In this document: positions 52,061-60,524 of the stretch, piece after piece
How positions within the stretch are numbered: the stretch's first letter is position 1
Layout: each line of letters opens with the position of its first letter
NCBI GenBank assembly: GCA_963806145.1
Contig: CAWDXD010000038.1
Location: 248,001-312,000, forward strand
DNA length: 64,000 bases
Source of the DNA: DASXKD01 sp963806145
GTDB lineage: Bacteria > Actinomycetota > Actinomycetes > Streptosporangiales > Streptosporangiaceae
Reading direction: 5' to 3'
Notes under the pieces: model-generated
What the model saw: only the letters and a program-made list of their open reading frames with translations
Told to the model about the DNA's origin: nothing
The model's database searches: none
Made by a program: the position numbers and the translations under genes

Positions 52061-52840
52061 TCAGGCGGGGGAGACGGCGCAGAGGATGCGGTTCTCGCCG
52101 TACTGCCAGAGCGTGCCGATCTCGGCGAACCCGGCCGCGCGCAGCGCCGCGACGTGCTGCACAAGCAGCACCGACTCCGAGCCGTGATGGTCTTCACTCA
52201 GCCTGCGCCGCGCCCGCTCGGCAGCGGGCTCAGCCAGTTCCGGATCGGCGGTTGCCGCGTCCCACCAGGCCTTCCAGTCTTCCTGGTGCTCTCGCCCACC
52301 GAGCCGACGTTGAGCGCCCCGCTCGCTGACGGCGTCCCCGAGGCGGGCCAGGGCGGGCACCGCCGCCGCGTCCTCCATCAGGTGATCACCGTCGAGCATC
52401 AGCCCGCCGGGGCGCAGCACGGTTGCCAGTTCCGCATACATGGCCCGCAACTGGGCCCCGTCCAGCCAGTGCAGCGCGGTGGTGCTCACCGCCGCGTCCG
52501 CCGCCCGGTCCAGGCCCAGCGCCGCGGCCCAGCCCGGCCTCCGCAGGTCCTGGTCGGCGAAACGCAGTCCGGGCCGGCCACCATAGGCAGCGCGGCCGAG
52601 CACCAGCAGCAGCGGATCGGTGTCAATGGCCACCACGCGCGCCGCGGGCATCCGGTCCAGCAACCGGACCGCGAGGGATCCGGGGCCGCAGCCGAGGTCG
52701 AGCACGAGCGGGTCGTCCCGGCCAGCCCCGGCCTCGACCGCGTCGATGAGCACGGTGAACCGCTCCTCGCGGTCGGGCATGTACCACTCTTGCTGGGCAT
52801 CCCAGCGGCTGATCCACTGCCCCGCCCGGTCCAGGTCCAC
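52061..52840 (-). CDS. class I SAM-dependent methyltransferase
   Basis: A 259-residue methyltransferase of the UbiE/Methyltransf_11-12 kind. Motif I is LVLDLGCGPGSLAVRLL, motif II has VVAIDTDPLLLVLG, and motif post-I/II includes FADQDLRRPGWAAALGL, AAVSTTALHWLDGAQL and LRPGGLMLDGDHL. The substrate is unknown; the HHGSE segment near the C-terminus may form part of the active site. GTG at 52840 is preferred because GGCAGGGGG lies before it; a GTG at 52864 is also in frame. It diverges from the inverted-SARP regulator. Confidence 0.85.
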   Translation of the reverse strand: MDLDRAGQWISRWDAQQEWYMPDREERFTVLIDAVEAGAGRDDPLVLDLGCGPGSLAVRLLDRMPAARVVAIDTDPLLLVLGRAAYGGRPGLRFADQDLRRPGWAAALGLDRAADAAVSTTALHWLDGAQLRAMYAELATVLRPGGLMLDGDHLMEDAAAVPALARLGDAVSERGAQRRLGGREHQEDWKAWWDAATADPELAEPAAERARRRLSEDHHGSESVLLVQHVAALRAAGFAEIGTLWQYGENRILCAVSPA

Positions 52841-52994
52841 GGCGGCCCCCTGCCTTCCGATCACCGGCGGACTCTGCCGCCGCCAGCTCCCAACCTAGAT
52901 CTCCGGCCAGGGAATGCCACCGGTATTACCCCCCAGGCGCCGGCCACTGACTCCCCCGGGCACGGCCAGGCGGGCACAGTGCCACAATTTCCCC

Positions 52995-55900
52995 ATGGAG
53001 CCTAACCAGGCCATCTCGGGCGGGCCTGGAACTGCCCCCAGCCCTGGCGAGACCGCCACCCGGCGCTCCGGCATCCCCGCGCCGGTCACCGCGCTGGTGG
53101 GCCGCCGCAAGGAATGTGAAGGCGTCACCGCCGCCCTGGACTCCAGCCGCCTGGTGACGCTGATGGGCCCGGGCGGGGTCGGTAAGACCAGGCTGGCGCT
53201 CGCCGTCGCGGCGCAGTTGCAGGCGCGGTTCGGCGGCCGGGCCTGGTGGGTGGAATTAGCGCCGGTCACCAGGGACGACATGGCCGCGCAGGCGATCGCG
53301 GACGCGATCGGGGCCAGGGACGCCTCCGGCCATGACCTGGCAGAGTCGATTGCCGCGCGAGTCGCCGATCACCCCGCGCTCATCGTCCTGGACAACTGTG
53401 AACACCTCACCGGCGGCTGCCGTGAGGTTGCCGACCGCCTGCTCACCATGTGCCCGCGGCTGCACATCCTGGCCACCAGCCGGGAGCCGCTGGGCGCGGC
53501 CGGCGAGTCGCGCTGGCCGCTGCCGCCGCTGACCGTCCCGCCGCTGGCCGCGTCCGCGGGGGGGTGGCCGGCCGGGGAGCGGGACGGCGCCATCGCCGCG
53601 CCCGGCGCAACGGCCCTGCTGGCCGGCTCCGAGGCCATGCAGTTCTTCCTGGACCGGGCCAGGGCCGTGCTGCCCGGCTTCGAGATCACCGACGACAACG
53701 CGGAACTGATCGGCCAGTTGTGCCGCAGGCTCGACGGCCTGCCGCTGGCCCTCGAACTGGCCGCGGCGAAGCTGCGGGTGATGGCGGTCAGCCAGGTCCT
53801 GGCCGGCCTGGACGACGTGTTCAAGCTGCTGGTGGGGGGCAGGCAGGGCGCCCCGGCCCGGCATCAGACACTGCGGGCCGCGCTGGACTGGAGCTACGAC
53901 ATGCTCCCGCCCGCGGAGCAGGCGGCACTGCGCCGGCTGTCGGTGTTCGCCGGCTCCTTCTGCCTGGCCGCGGCGCAGCAGGTCGCCACGCTCGGCGGGG
54001 CGGACCCGGCGGACGCACTCGACCTGCTGGCCGGGCTGGTGGACCGGTCGCTGCTGGCGGTCGAGCACACCCCGGCCCAGGCCAGGTACCGGATGCTCGC
54101 CACGGTGCGCCGGTACGGCGCCCAGCGGGTGACCGAAGCGGGCGAGTTCCCCGCGGCCAGCGAGGCGATGTTCGCCTGGTACCTGGACCTGGCGGAGCGC
54201 ACGGAAGCCGAGCTGAGCGGGCCGGACCAGGCCCAGGCGGCGGAACGGCTCCATGCCGAGGCGCACAACCTGCGCGCCGTGCTCCAGGCCGCGCGCGACC
54301 GGAAGGACATCACCGGCACCCTGCGGCTGGCCACCGCGCTGGTGCAGTTCTGGTACCTGCGCGGGCACTACCGGGAGGGCAGGGACTGGCTGGACTGGGC
54401 ACTCGCCGCCCCCGCGGCGGCGCCCGCCGAGGTGCGCGCTAAGGGGCTGCAGGGCAGCGGCATGCTCGCGCACCTGCAGTGCGAGTACCCGGCGGCGGTG
54501 CGCCGGCTGGACGGCGCGCTGGCGCTCTGCCGCGAACTCGGCGACCGGCGGGGCGTCGCCAGGATTCTGTCGTCGCTGGGCAGCATCGCCAGGGAGCAGA
54601 GCAGGTACACCCGGGCCAGGGAACTGCAGGCGGAGGCCCTCGCCGAGTTCGAGGCGCTCGGCGACCGCCCTGGCGTGGCGGGCGCCCATGACTCCCTCGG
54701 GTTCGCCGCGTGGCTGGAGGGTGACTTCGGCACCGCGACGGCGCAAAGCACCCGTGCTCTCGCGGTGTTCACCGAACTCGGCGACGCGGAGGGCGCCGCG
54801 GGCGCGGAACTGAACCTGGGCGTGGCGGCCATGTACCGGGGCGAGCACGAGGCCGCCGCCGCAGCGCTCGCGCGCAGCAGGGAACTCTCCGAGCAGGTCG
54901 GGTTCCGCGAGGGCGTCGCATGGGCGCTGCACGAGCGCGGCCTGCTCGCAGTACGGCGCGGCGAGCCGGGCGCCGCCGGGCTGCTGCACGAGGCCCTGGG
55001 CATCCATCGCGACCTCGGCGACCGGTGGCGGGTGACGAGTGTGCTCGACGACCTTGCCGCGGCGGCGCTCGCCGGGCGGCCACCCGATCCGGCCGGGGCG
55101 GCGCGGCTGCTCGGGGCGGCGCAGCACATCAGGGAGGCGATCGGCACCACCGTCGCGCCGTGCGAGCGCGCGGACCGCGCCAGGACCGAAGCATCCGCGC
55201 GGGCAGCGCTGGGCGAGGCCGCATTCTCCGAGCTTGCCCGGGCGGACGCGGCCGGGTCACTGGACGACGTGCTGGCCGGTGCCGGCTCCCCCGCGTCGGC
55301 CGTGCCCTCGCCGAATGCGGGCACACCGGCCGTCCCCCGCACCGATTTTCCTGCCGAACGCACGACCCCCGCTGACCACCACCCGCAGCACCGGCCGCCG
55401 CCCGCGGCGCGGGCCGGGGCCGGGAACCGGGCAGGCCCGCCGCCGCCTCCGGCGAACCGGCCGGCCGGTGACACGCTGCGGCTCAGGCTGCTCGGGCAGG
55501 CAACCGTGCACCTGGCCGGGCGCCTGCTGGCCCCCGCCGACTGGGGCTACGCCAAGCCCAGGGAACTGCTCTGCCTGTTCGCCAGTTCCCCGCCGCTGGG
55601 CAGGGAGCAGATAGGCCTCGCGATGTGGCCCGAGCTGCCCGAGGGCCAGCTGCGCAACGCGCTGCACAGCGCGCTGCGGCAGTTGCGGCGCGCCCTGGGC
55701 GACGGTGGCTGGATCGGTTTCGCCGACGGCCGTTATGCGCTGGATGAGTCGCGGCCGCTGGACTGCGACCTGCGTGACTTCGAGCAGGCGCTCGCGGCGG
55801 CCAGGGCAGCGGAGCCGACCGCGGCGGCGCTCCCCCATCTGCGCCGCGCGATCGCGGCCTACGGCGGTGATTTCCTGGCTGGCAGCACCGCCGGGGACTG

Positions 55901-56207
55901 GGCCGCCACCCGGCGGGCCGGGCTGCGCCGGGCCTACGAGCACGCGCTGGGCGCGGCGGGCCGCCTGCTGGTGGCCGACGGCCGGGTGCGCGAGGCGATC
56001 GACGTGTACCGGCGGGCGATCGCCCACGAACCGCTGGACGAGGCGGCACACCGCGCCCTGATGGAATGCTGGGCCGCGGCCGGCCAGCCCGCCCGGGCAA
56101 TGCGCCACTACGAGGAGCTCCGCGAACTGCTGCGCACGGAGGTCGGCGGTGCCCCGGCGGCACAGACCACGGCGCTCTACGCGCGCCTGCGCGACGCCGC
56201 CCGCTGA
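52995..56207 (+). CDS. ATPase/TPR regulator with C-terminal SARP (wHTH-BTAD) module
   Basis: A 1070-residue regulator. An N-terminal NB-ARC-type ATPase (Walker A LMGPGGVGKTR ~55-65; ALIVLDNCEHL; LHILATSREPLG; GLPLALELAA) is followed by a winged-helix segment and TPR-like repeats (~430-740). After a Pro-rich linker (~775-823) comes a SARP-like unit: a winged-helix DNA-binding region (LRLLGQATVHLAGRLL; LRNALHSALRQLRRALGDGG) and a bacterial transcriptional activator domain (LDCDLRDFEQALAAAR; RRAIAHEPLDEAAHRALMEC). In AfsR and relatives this unit is N-terminal; here the order is reversed. A -10-like motif close to the ATG suggests a leaderless mRNA, but weakly. Confidence 0.85.
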   Translation: MEPNQAISGGPGTAPSPGETATRRSGIPAPVTALVGRRKECEGVTAALDSSRLVTLMGPGGVGKTRLALAVAAQLQARFGGRAWWVELAPVTRDDMAAQAIADAIGARDASGHDLAESIAARVADHPALIVLDNCEHLTGGCREVADRLLTMCPRLHILATSREPLGAAGESRWPLPPLTVPPLAASAGGWPAGERDGAIAAPGATALLAGSEAMQFFLDRARAVLPGFEITDDNAELIGQLCRRLDGLPLALELAAAKLRVMAVSQVLAGLDDVFKLLVGGRQGAPARHQTLRAALDWSYDMLPPAEQAALRRLSVFAGSFCLAAAQQVATLGGADPADALDLLAGLVDRSLLAVEHTPAQARYRMLATVRRYGAQRVTEAGEFPAASEAMFAWYLDLAERTEAELSGPDQAQAAERLHAEAHNLRAVLQAARDRKDITGTLRLATALVQFWYLRGHYREGRDWLDWALAAPAAAPAEVRAKGLQGSGMLAHLQCEYPAAVRRLDGALALCRELGDRRGVARILSSLGSIAREQSRYTRARELQAEALAEFEALGDRPGVAGAHDSLGFAAWLEGDFGTATAQSTRALAVFTELGDAEGAAGAELNLGVAAMYRGEHEAAAAALARSRELSEQVGFREGVAWALHERGLLAVRRGEPGAAGLLHEALGIHRDLGDRWRVTSVLDDLAAAALAGRPPDPAGAARLLGAAQHIREAIGTTVAPCERADRARTEASARAALGEAAFSELARADAAGSLDDVLAGAGSPASAVPSPNAGTPAVPRTDFPAERTTPADHHPQHRPPPAARAGAGNRAGPPPPPANRPAGDTLRLRLLGQATVHLAGRLLAPADWGYAKPRELLCLFASSPPLGREQIGLAMWPELPEGQLRNALHSALRQLRRALGDGGWIGFADGRYALDESRPLDCDLRDFEQALAAARAAEPTAAALPHLRRAIAAYGGDFLAGSTAGDWAATRRAGLRRAYEHALGAAGRLLVADGRVREAIDVYRRAIAHEPLDEAAHRALMECWAAAGQPARAMRHYEELRELLRTEVGGAPAAQTTALYARLRDAAR

Positions 56208-56344
56208 CCTGCCCCCCGCATTTCCCACAGCGCCCCCCGCGATTCCCACCCACGCCCCGCGTAGCGTCCCGGGTGTCCCGGCTGGCTGCCCGCTGAGAAT
56301 ATGCCGCTGCCACCGATCAGCATGGCCATCCGGGTCAGCAGGCC

Positions 56345-56384
56345 CGCTGCGGTGCCCTGGACCAGCCACCGGGGCACCGCAGCG
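56345..56384 (+). terminator. 13-bp perfect hairpin downstream of the inverted-SARP gene
   Basis: CGCTGCGGTGCCC (56345-56357) pairs perfectly with GGGCACCGCAGCG (56372-56384) around 14 nt. It lies ~140 bp after the stop codon. The 56208-56534 gap contains this hairpin, the repeat elements and otherwise no gene. Confidence 0.5.
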
Positions 56385-56393
56385 GTTCCATGG

Positions 56394-56519
56394 CCGCAGG
56401 ACAGCAGGGGGTGTCGCCCCCGGGACAACAGGGCCAAGGCCCCCGCGACGGAGTCGCAAGGGGCCGCAGGACAGCGGGGGTCCGGGGGTCGCCCCCCGGG
56501 ACAACAGGGTCGGCCGGCG
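56394..56519. repeat. ~two copies of the dispersed palindromic repeat
   Basis: GCAGGACAGCAGGGGG begins one unit and GCAGGACAGCGGGGG the next, about 73 bp apart. Each has the G-run, TCGC, C-run arrangement and then GGGACAACAGGG; a gcgac-GGA-gtcgc hairpin separates them. They resemble the 6.4-kb copies most. They end just before the NTF2-like gene. Confidence 0.8.
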
Positions 56520-56534
56520 CGAATGGGAGGGCGG

Positions 56535-56969
56535 TTGACCGAGGCACCAGATCTGATCGGGCCGCCGGCAGCCCGCGAGCCGGCCGAGGTCCTGTTGCTG
56601 GCCTGCGCCGCCCTCACCGATGGTGACCTCGAGGCGGCGGTGGCGCTGTACGAAGCGGACGCCACGCTGTCCTGGGGGCAGGACCACGCGGCGGCGGGCC
56701 ACCTGGCGATCCGCCAGGTCCTGTCCGGGGTGATGGACCTGCGCCTGCCGCTGCGCGCCCGGGCCGTGCGAGTGCTGCGGGCTGGGCCGCTGGCGCTGAT
56801 CACCGGTGAGCGGACGCTCACCGGCACTGGCCTGGACGGCGTCGCGGTCACGCTGACCGGCCCCATCGCGATGATCGCGCGGTGCCAGCCCGACGGTACC
56901 TGGCTCACCGCCGCCGACCAGTGGCTGCCCTGGCCCGGCCCCGGCGGAGCGGCAGGCGCCGCCGGATGA
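56535..56969 (+). CDS. NTF2/SnoaL-like small protein
   Basis: A 144-residue protein with the cone-shaped NTF2/SnoaL/DUF4440 fold: helix AEVLLLACAALTDGDLEAAVALY, EADATLSWGQDHAAAGHLAI and beta strands ending PIAMIARCQPDGTWLTAADQ. Such proteins include ketosteroid isomerases, polyketide cyclases and many of unknown role; catalytic Asp residues are not conserved clearly enough to assign an activity. TTG at 56535 has GGAGG four nt upstream; an in-frame ATG at 56523 has none. It converges on the phosphofructokinase gene. Confidence 0.65.
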   Translation: MTEAPDLIGPPAAREPAEVLLLACAALTDGDLEAAVALYEADATLSWGQDHAAAGHLAIRQVLSGVMDLRLPLRARAVRVLRAGPLALITGERTLTGTGLDGVAVTLTGPIAMIARCQPDGTWLTAADQWLPWPGPGGAAGAAG

Positions 56970-57018
56970 GGGTCCGTCCGGCCGGACGGGCTACCGCGGG
57001 GAACTGGCAGCACCCCGG

Positions 57019-58062
57019 TCAGCCGAAGAAGACCTCGGCCTCCGCGTAGCGCTCCGGCGGCACCAGCTTGAGTTCCCTGGTGGCCTCGCCCAGCGGGGCA
57101 CAGACGATCTGGGTCCCGCGCAGCGCCACCATCACGCCGAACGCCCCATCGTGCACCGCCTCGATCGCGTGCACGCCGAACCGGGTGGCCAGCACGCGGT
57201 CGAACGCCGTCGGGGTGCCGCCACGCTGGATGTGCCCGAGCACCGTGGCGCGGGCCTCCTTGCCGGTGCGCTTCTCGATCTCGTCGGCCAGCAGCTGGCC
57301 GACGCCGCCGAGGCGGACATGGCCGAACGCGTCCAGCCGCCGGTCGGCGAGGGCCAGCTCGTCCTCCTCCGGCCGCGCGCCCTCGGCGACCACCACCAGC
57401 GGCGCGTAGCGGGTCTGGAACCGGTGTTCCACGTACCCGCACACCTGCTCCAGGCTGAACGGCCGCTCGGGGATGAGGATCACGTTGGCACCGCCGGCCA
57501 TTCCGGCATGCAGCGCGATCCAGCCCGCGTGCCGGCCCATGACCTCGATGATGAGGGCACGGTGGTGGCTTTCCGCGGTGGTGTGCAGCCGGTCGATCGC
57601 CTCCATCGCGATGTTGACCGCGGTGTCGAAGCCGAAGGTGTAATCCGTCGCGCTGAGGTCGTTGTCGATGGTCTTGGGCACGCCGACCATGGGCACGCCC
57701 TGGGCGTGCAGGGTCGCGGCGACCCCGAGGGTGTCTTCGCCGCCGATTGCCACCAGCGCGTCCACGCCGAGCCCGGCCAGGTTGGCCTTGATCCGCTCCA
57801 GGCCGGATCTGCCGCCCGCGGCCGCGCTCTCCGCGAACGGGTTGGTGCGTGACGAACCCAGGATCGTCCCCCCGCGCGGCAGGATGCCCCGCACCGCCTG
57901 GATGTCCAGCGGGATCGTGTCGCCTTCGAGCGGCCCCCGCCACCCGTCGCGGAACCCGAGGAACTCGTAGCCGTACTCTGGGACTCCCTTCCGGACCAAG
58001 GCGCGGATCACGGCATTCAGCCCGGGACAGTCGCCACCACCAGTCAGCACTCCGATTCGCAT
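57019..58062 (-). CDS. pfkA: 6-phosphofructokinase, probably pyrophosphate-dependent
   Basis: Phosphorylates fructose 6-phosphate. The N-terminus is MRIGVLTGGGDCPGLNAVIR. The donor-site motif reads GGEDTLG with Asp110, where ATP-using enzymes have Gly (E. coli Gly104). The TIDND catalytic motif is preceded by Lys130 (PKTIDND; E. coli Gly124). This Asp plus Lys pair marks PPi-dependent enzymes such as that of Amycolatopsis methanolica; the M. tuberculosis enzyme has G-G-E-G-T instead. The substrate motif IEVMGRHAGWIALHAG and GHIQRGGTP are intact. It has 347 residues. The start lies only 19 bp from divergent glpK, with a leaderless-type promoter. Confidence 0.9.
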   Translation of the reverse strand: MRIGVLTGGGDCPGLNAVIRALVRKGVPEYGYEFLGFRDGWRGPLEGDTIPLDIQAVRGILPRGGTILGSSRTNPFAESAAAGGRSGLERIKANLAGLGVDALVAIGGEDTLGVAATLHAQGVPMVGVPKTIDNDLSATDYTFGFDTAVNIAMEAIDRLHTTAESHHRALIIEVMGRHAGWIALHAGMAGGANVILIPERPFSLEQVCGYVEHRFQTRYAPLVVVAEGARPEEDELALADRRLDAFGHVRLGGVGQLLADEIEKRTGKEARATVLGHIQRGGTPTAFDRVLATRFGVHAIEAVHDGAFGVMVALRGTQIVCAPLGEATRELKLVPPERYAEAEVFFG

Positions 58063-58069
58063 GGGAGCA

Positions 58070-58075
58070 ACATTA
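58070..58075 (-). promoter_or_regulatory. -10 box (TAATGT) of phosphofructokinase, leaderless arrangement
   Basis: Minus-strand TAATGT is followed by 7 nt and the ATG at 58062. The box lies in the 19-bp gap between the two divergent start codons, so any -35 element must lie inside glpK. Confidence 0.6.
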
Positions 58076-58081
58076 GCCGCC

Positions 58082-59578
58082 ATGAGTGTGCTCGCGATTG
58101 ACGCCGGAACAACGGGTGTGACCGCGTTGCTCGTGGCCGCGGACGGAACCGTGGCTGCCCGCGGATACCAGGAGTTCCGGCAGTACTACCCGCGCCCCGG
58201 CTGGGTGGAGCACCTGCCGGAGGACATCTGGCAGGCCACCCTCACGGCCTGCCGCCAGGCCCTGGGGCAGCCGGGCCCCGGCCAGCCGGTGGTCACCGCG
58301 CTCGGCATCACCAACCAGCGGGAAACGGCGGTGCTGTGGGACCGGGCGACCCTGGCCGCGCCGCGCCGCGCCATTGTCTGGCAGGACCGGCGGACCGCCC
58401 GGCTGTGCGACGAACTGCGGGAAGCCGGGCACGAGGAGCGGATCAGCGAGCTGACCGGCCTGCGGCTGGATCCCTACTTCACCGGTACCAAGCTGACCTG
58501 GCTGGCCACCGAGGAACCTGCCACCTGGGCGGGCCTGGCCGACGGCTCGCTCGCGGCAGGCACCGTGGACTCCTACCTGATCGCCCGGCTCACCGGCGGC
58601 ACGCGGCACGTCACCGACGCGTCCAACGCGTCCCGGACGCTACTGTTCGACATCACCGCGGGCCGATGGTCGGCCGAGCTGTGCGAGCTGCTGCGGGTGC
58701 CGGCCGCGGCACTGCCCGAGGTGGTGCCCTCCACCGGCATCGCCGGGCGCACCGACCCGGCCGTGTTCCTCGGGCTGGACGTGCCCATCGCGGGCATCGC
58801 CGGTGATCAGCAAGCGGCGCTGTTCGGCCAGGCGTGCTTCTCGCCGGGCGACGCGAAATGCACGTACGGCACCGGGTCCTTCGTGCTCGCCAACACCGGC
58901 GCCACGGTGGCCCGGCCGGGCAACGGGCTGCTGTCCACGGTCGCGTGGATGGACGGTACCGGCACGCTGACCTACGCGCTGGAAGGCTCGGTGTTCGTGA
59001 CCGGCGCAGCGATCCAGTGGCTGCGGGACGGGCTCGGGCTGCTGGACGATGCCGCGCAGAGCGAGGCACTCGCCGCCTCGGTGCCCGACAGCGGCGGGGT
59101 GGTGTTCGTGCCCGCGCTGACCGGACTCGGGGCGCCGGACTGGGACCCCGACGCGCGGGGCGCGATGTTCGGCATCACCCGCGGCACGACCCGGGCGCAC
59201 CTGGTCCGCGCCACCCTGGAGGCGATCGCCTACGAGGTCCGCGACGTGTTCGACGTGATGGTCACCGGTGACTGGCAGGCCGGCCGCGCGCTGCGGGCCG
59301 ATGGCGGTGCGAGCGCCAACGGCCTGCTCATGCAGCTGCAGGCCGATCAGCTCCAGGTGCCGGTGGAGCGGCCGGAGATCATGGAGACCACCGCCCTGGG
59401 CGCGGCGTTCCTCGCCGGGCTGGCCGCGGGCGAGTGGTCGTCGCCCGGGGAACTGGCCGCCACCTGGCGGCTGGGCCAGCGCTTCGACCCGCAGGCCCGG
59501 GACGACGAGGGACACGACCGCTGGCGCCGCGCGGTGGCGCGTGGCAAGGGCTGGGCCCGGGGTACGGACAGCCTCTAG
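58082..59578 (+). CDS. glpK: glycerol kinase
   Basis: A FGGY-family kinase of 498 residues making glycerol 3-phosphate. Glycerol-kinase features: LAIDAGTTGVTALLVA at the phosphate-1 loop, GITNQRETAVLWDR with the N-Q-R-E-T glycerol-contacting motif, PRRAIVWQDRRT, FTGTKLTWL, GIAGDQQAALFGQAC with the catalytic G-D-Q, and the FGGY signature region CTYGTGSFVL. The adenosine site RADGGASANGLLMQLQAD is present. The N-terminal A-G-T-T-G-V-T differs slightly from the common Q-G-T-T-S-S/T-R. Its product is substrate for the acyltransferase gene with which it shares overlapping TAG stop codons. Confidence 0.93.
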   Translation: MSVLAIDAGTTGVTALLVAADGTVAARGYQEFRQYYPRPGWVEHLPEDIWQATLTACRQALGQPGPGQPVVTALGITNQRETAVLWDRATLAAPRRAIVWQDRRTARLCDELREAGHEERISELTGLRLDPYFTGTKLTWLATEEPATWAGLADGSLAAGTVDSYLIARLTGGTRHVTDASNASRTLLFDITAGRWSAELCELLRVPAAALPEVVPSTGIAGRTDPAVFLGLDVPIAGIAGDQQAALFGQACFSPGDAKCTYGTGSFVLANTGATVARPGNGLLSTVAWMDGTGTLTYALEGSVFVTGAAIQWLRDGLGLLDDAAQSEALAASVPDSGGVVFVPALTGLGAPDWDPDARGAMFGITRGTTRAHLVRATLEAIAYEVRDVFDVMVTGDWQAGRALRADGGASANGLLMQLQADQLQVPVERPEIMETTALGAAFLAGLAAGEWSSPGELAATWRLGQRFDPQARDDEGHDRWRRAVARGKGWARGTDSL

Positions 59579-60342
59579 GAGGGCCCGGGGGTCGAGCTGG
59601 GGACCGCGTCTGGCTTGGCGGGGCCGTCCGGCTGCGGCGCGGCGTCCTGGTGAGCCGTGCCGCCGGGCCTGGCCTGCTTCTTGGCCCGCTGCGCGTCCTG
59701 GTCCACGTACTCCTGGCCGGACAGGTTCATGACCGCGTACATGATCTCGTCGGTCACTGCGCGCAGCACCAGCCGGTCCGACTTCAGGCCCGCGTACCGG
59801 GAGAAGTCCAGCGGCTTGCCGAACCTGACCCCGGGCCGGATCGACAGCCGCGGCAGCAGCCGCCCGGGCGGCTGCAGCTCGAAGGTCCCGATCATGGCGC
59901 AAGGGATCACCGGTGCCCCCGACTCCAGCGCGAGCCTGGCCACCCCGGTCTTGCCGCGGTACAGGCGGCCGTCCGGCGTCCTGGTGCCTTCCGGGTAGAT
60001 GCCGAGCAGCTTGCCCTCGCCCAGCACGCGCAGGCCGGTCCGCAGCGCCCGCTCGCTCGCCTCGCCGCCCGACCGGTCCACCGGAATCTGCCCGACGCCG
60101 TGGAAGAAGGCCTTGCTGATCAGGCCCTTCACCCCGCGGCCGGTGAAGTACTCGGACTTGGCGAGGAACGTCACCTTGCGCGGCAGCGGCAGCGGGCCGA
60201 AGAAGTGGTCGGAGAACGACAGGTGGTTCCAGGCGAGGATGGCCGGTCCTTCGCGCGGTACGTTGTCCGCCCCCTCGGACCAGGGACGGAACAAGATCGC
60301 GAGGAGTGGCCCGAGTATCGCCTTGACCACCCAGTAACCCAT
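59575..60342 (-). CDS. 1-acyl-sn-glycerol-3-phosphate acyltransferase (PlsC family)
   Basis: A 255-residue acyltransferase. The N-terminal hydrophobic stretch VVKAILGPLLAILF anchors it at the membrane. The catalytic N-H-x4-D box is AWNHLSFSDHFFG, followed by the acyl-acceptor motif LGIYPEGTRTPDGRLYRGKT and VIPCAMIGTFELQPPG. A charged Pro/Ala/Gln-rich C-terminal tail of ~40 residues has no family counterpart. ATG at 60342 is used. It ends in a shared CTAG with convergent glpK. It may be PlsC proper or another acyltransferase of glycerolipid synthesis. Confidence 0.9.
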   Translation of the reverse strand: MGYWVVKAILGPLLAILFRPWSEGADNVPREGPAILAWNHLSFSDHFFGPLPLPRKVTFLAKSEYFTGRGVKGLISKAFFHGVGQIPVDRSGGEASERALRTGLRVLGEGKLLGIYPEGTRTPDGRLYRGKTGVARLALESGAPVIPCAMIGTFELQPPGRLLPRLSIRPGVRFGKPLDFSRYAGLKSDRLVLRAVTDEIMYAVMNLSGQEYVDQDAQRAKKQARPGGTAHQDAAPQPDGPAKPDAVPSSTPGPS

Positions 60343-60524
60343 GCTCACATGCTCCCACGTCCAGACGGGCACCGGCAGTCCCTGGCCGCTGGGGACTTGC
60401 CGGCGGGGCCGTTTGCCCGCGGCCAAGTTGCGCGCGCCATGCCCGGCTCCTTCCTTTCGACGTGCGCTCTGTCGTGGTCGCGTGCGACGATGCGGGAGAG
60501 AGCAGGCGCGAGAGGACGGCCGTC

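Noticed and set aside
53256..55127. 623-codon minus-strand frame opposite the inverted-SARP gene
   Set aside because: A shadow frame; no domain motifs, whereas the plus strand has Walker, TPR and BTAD features.
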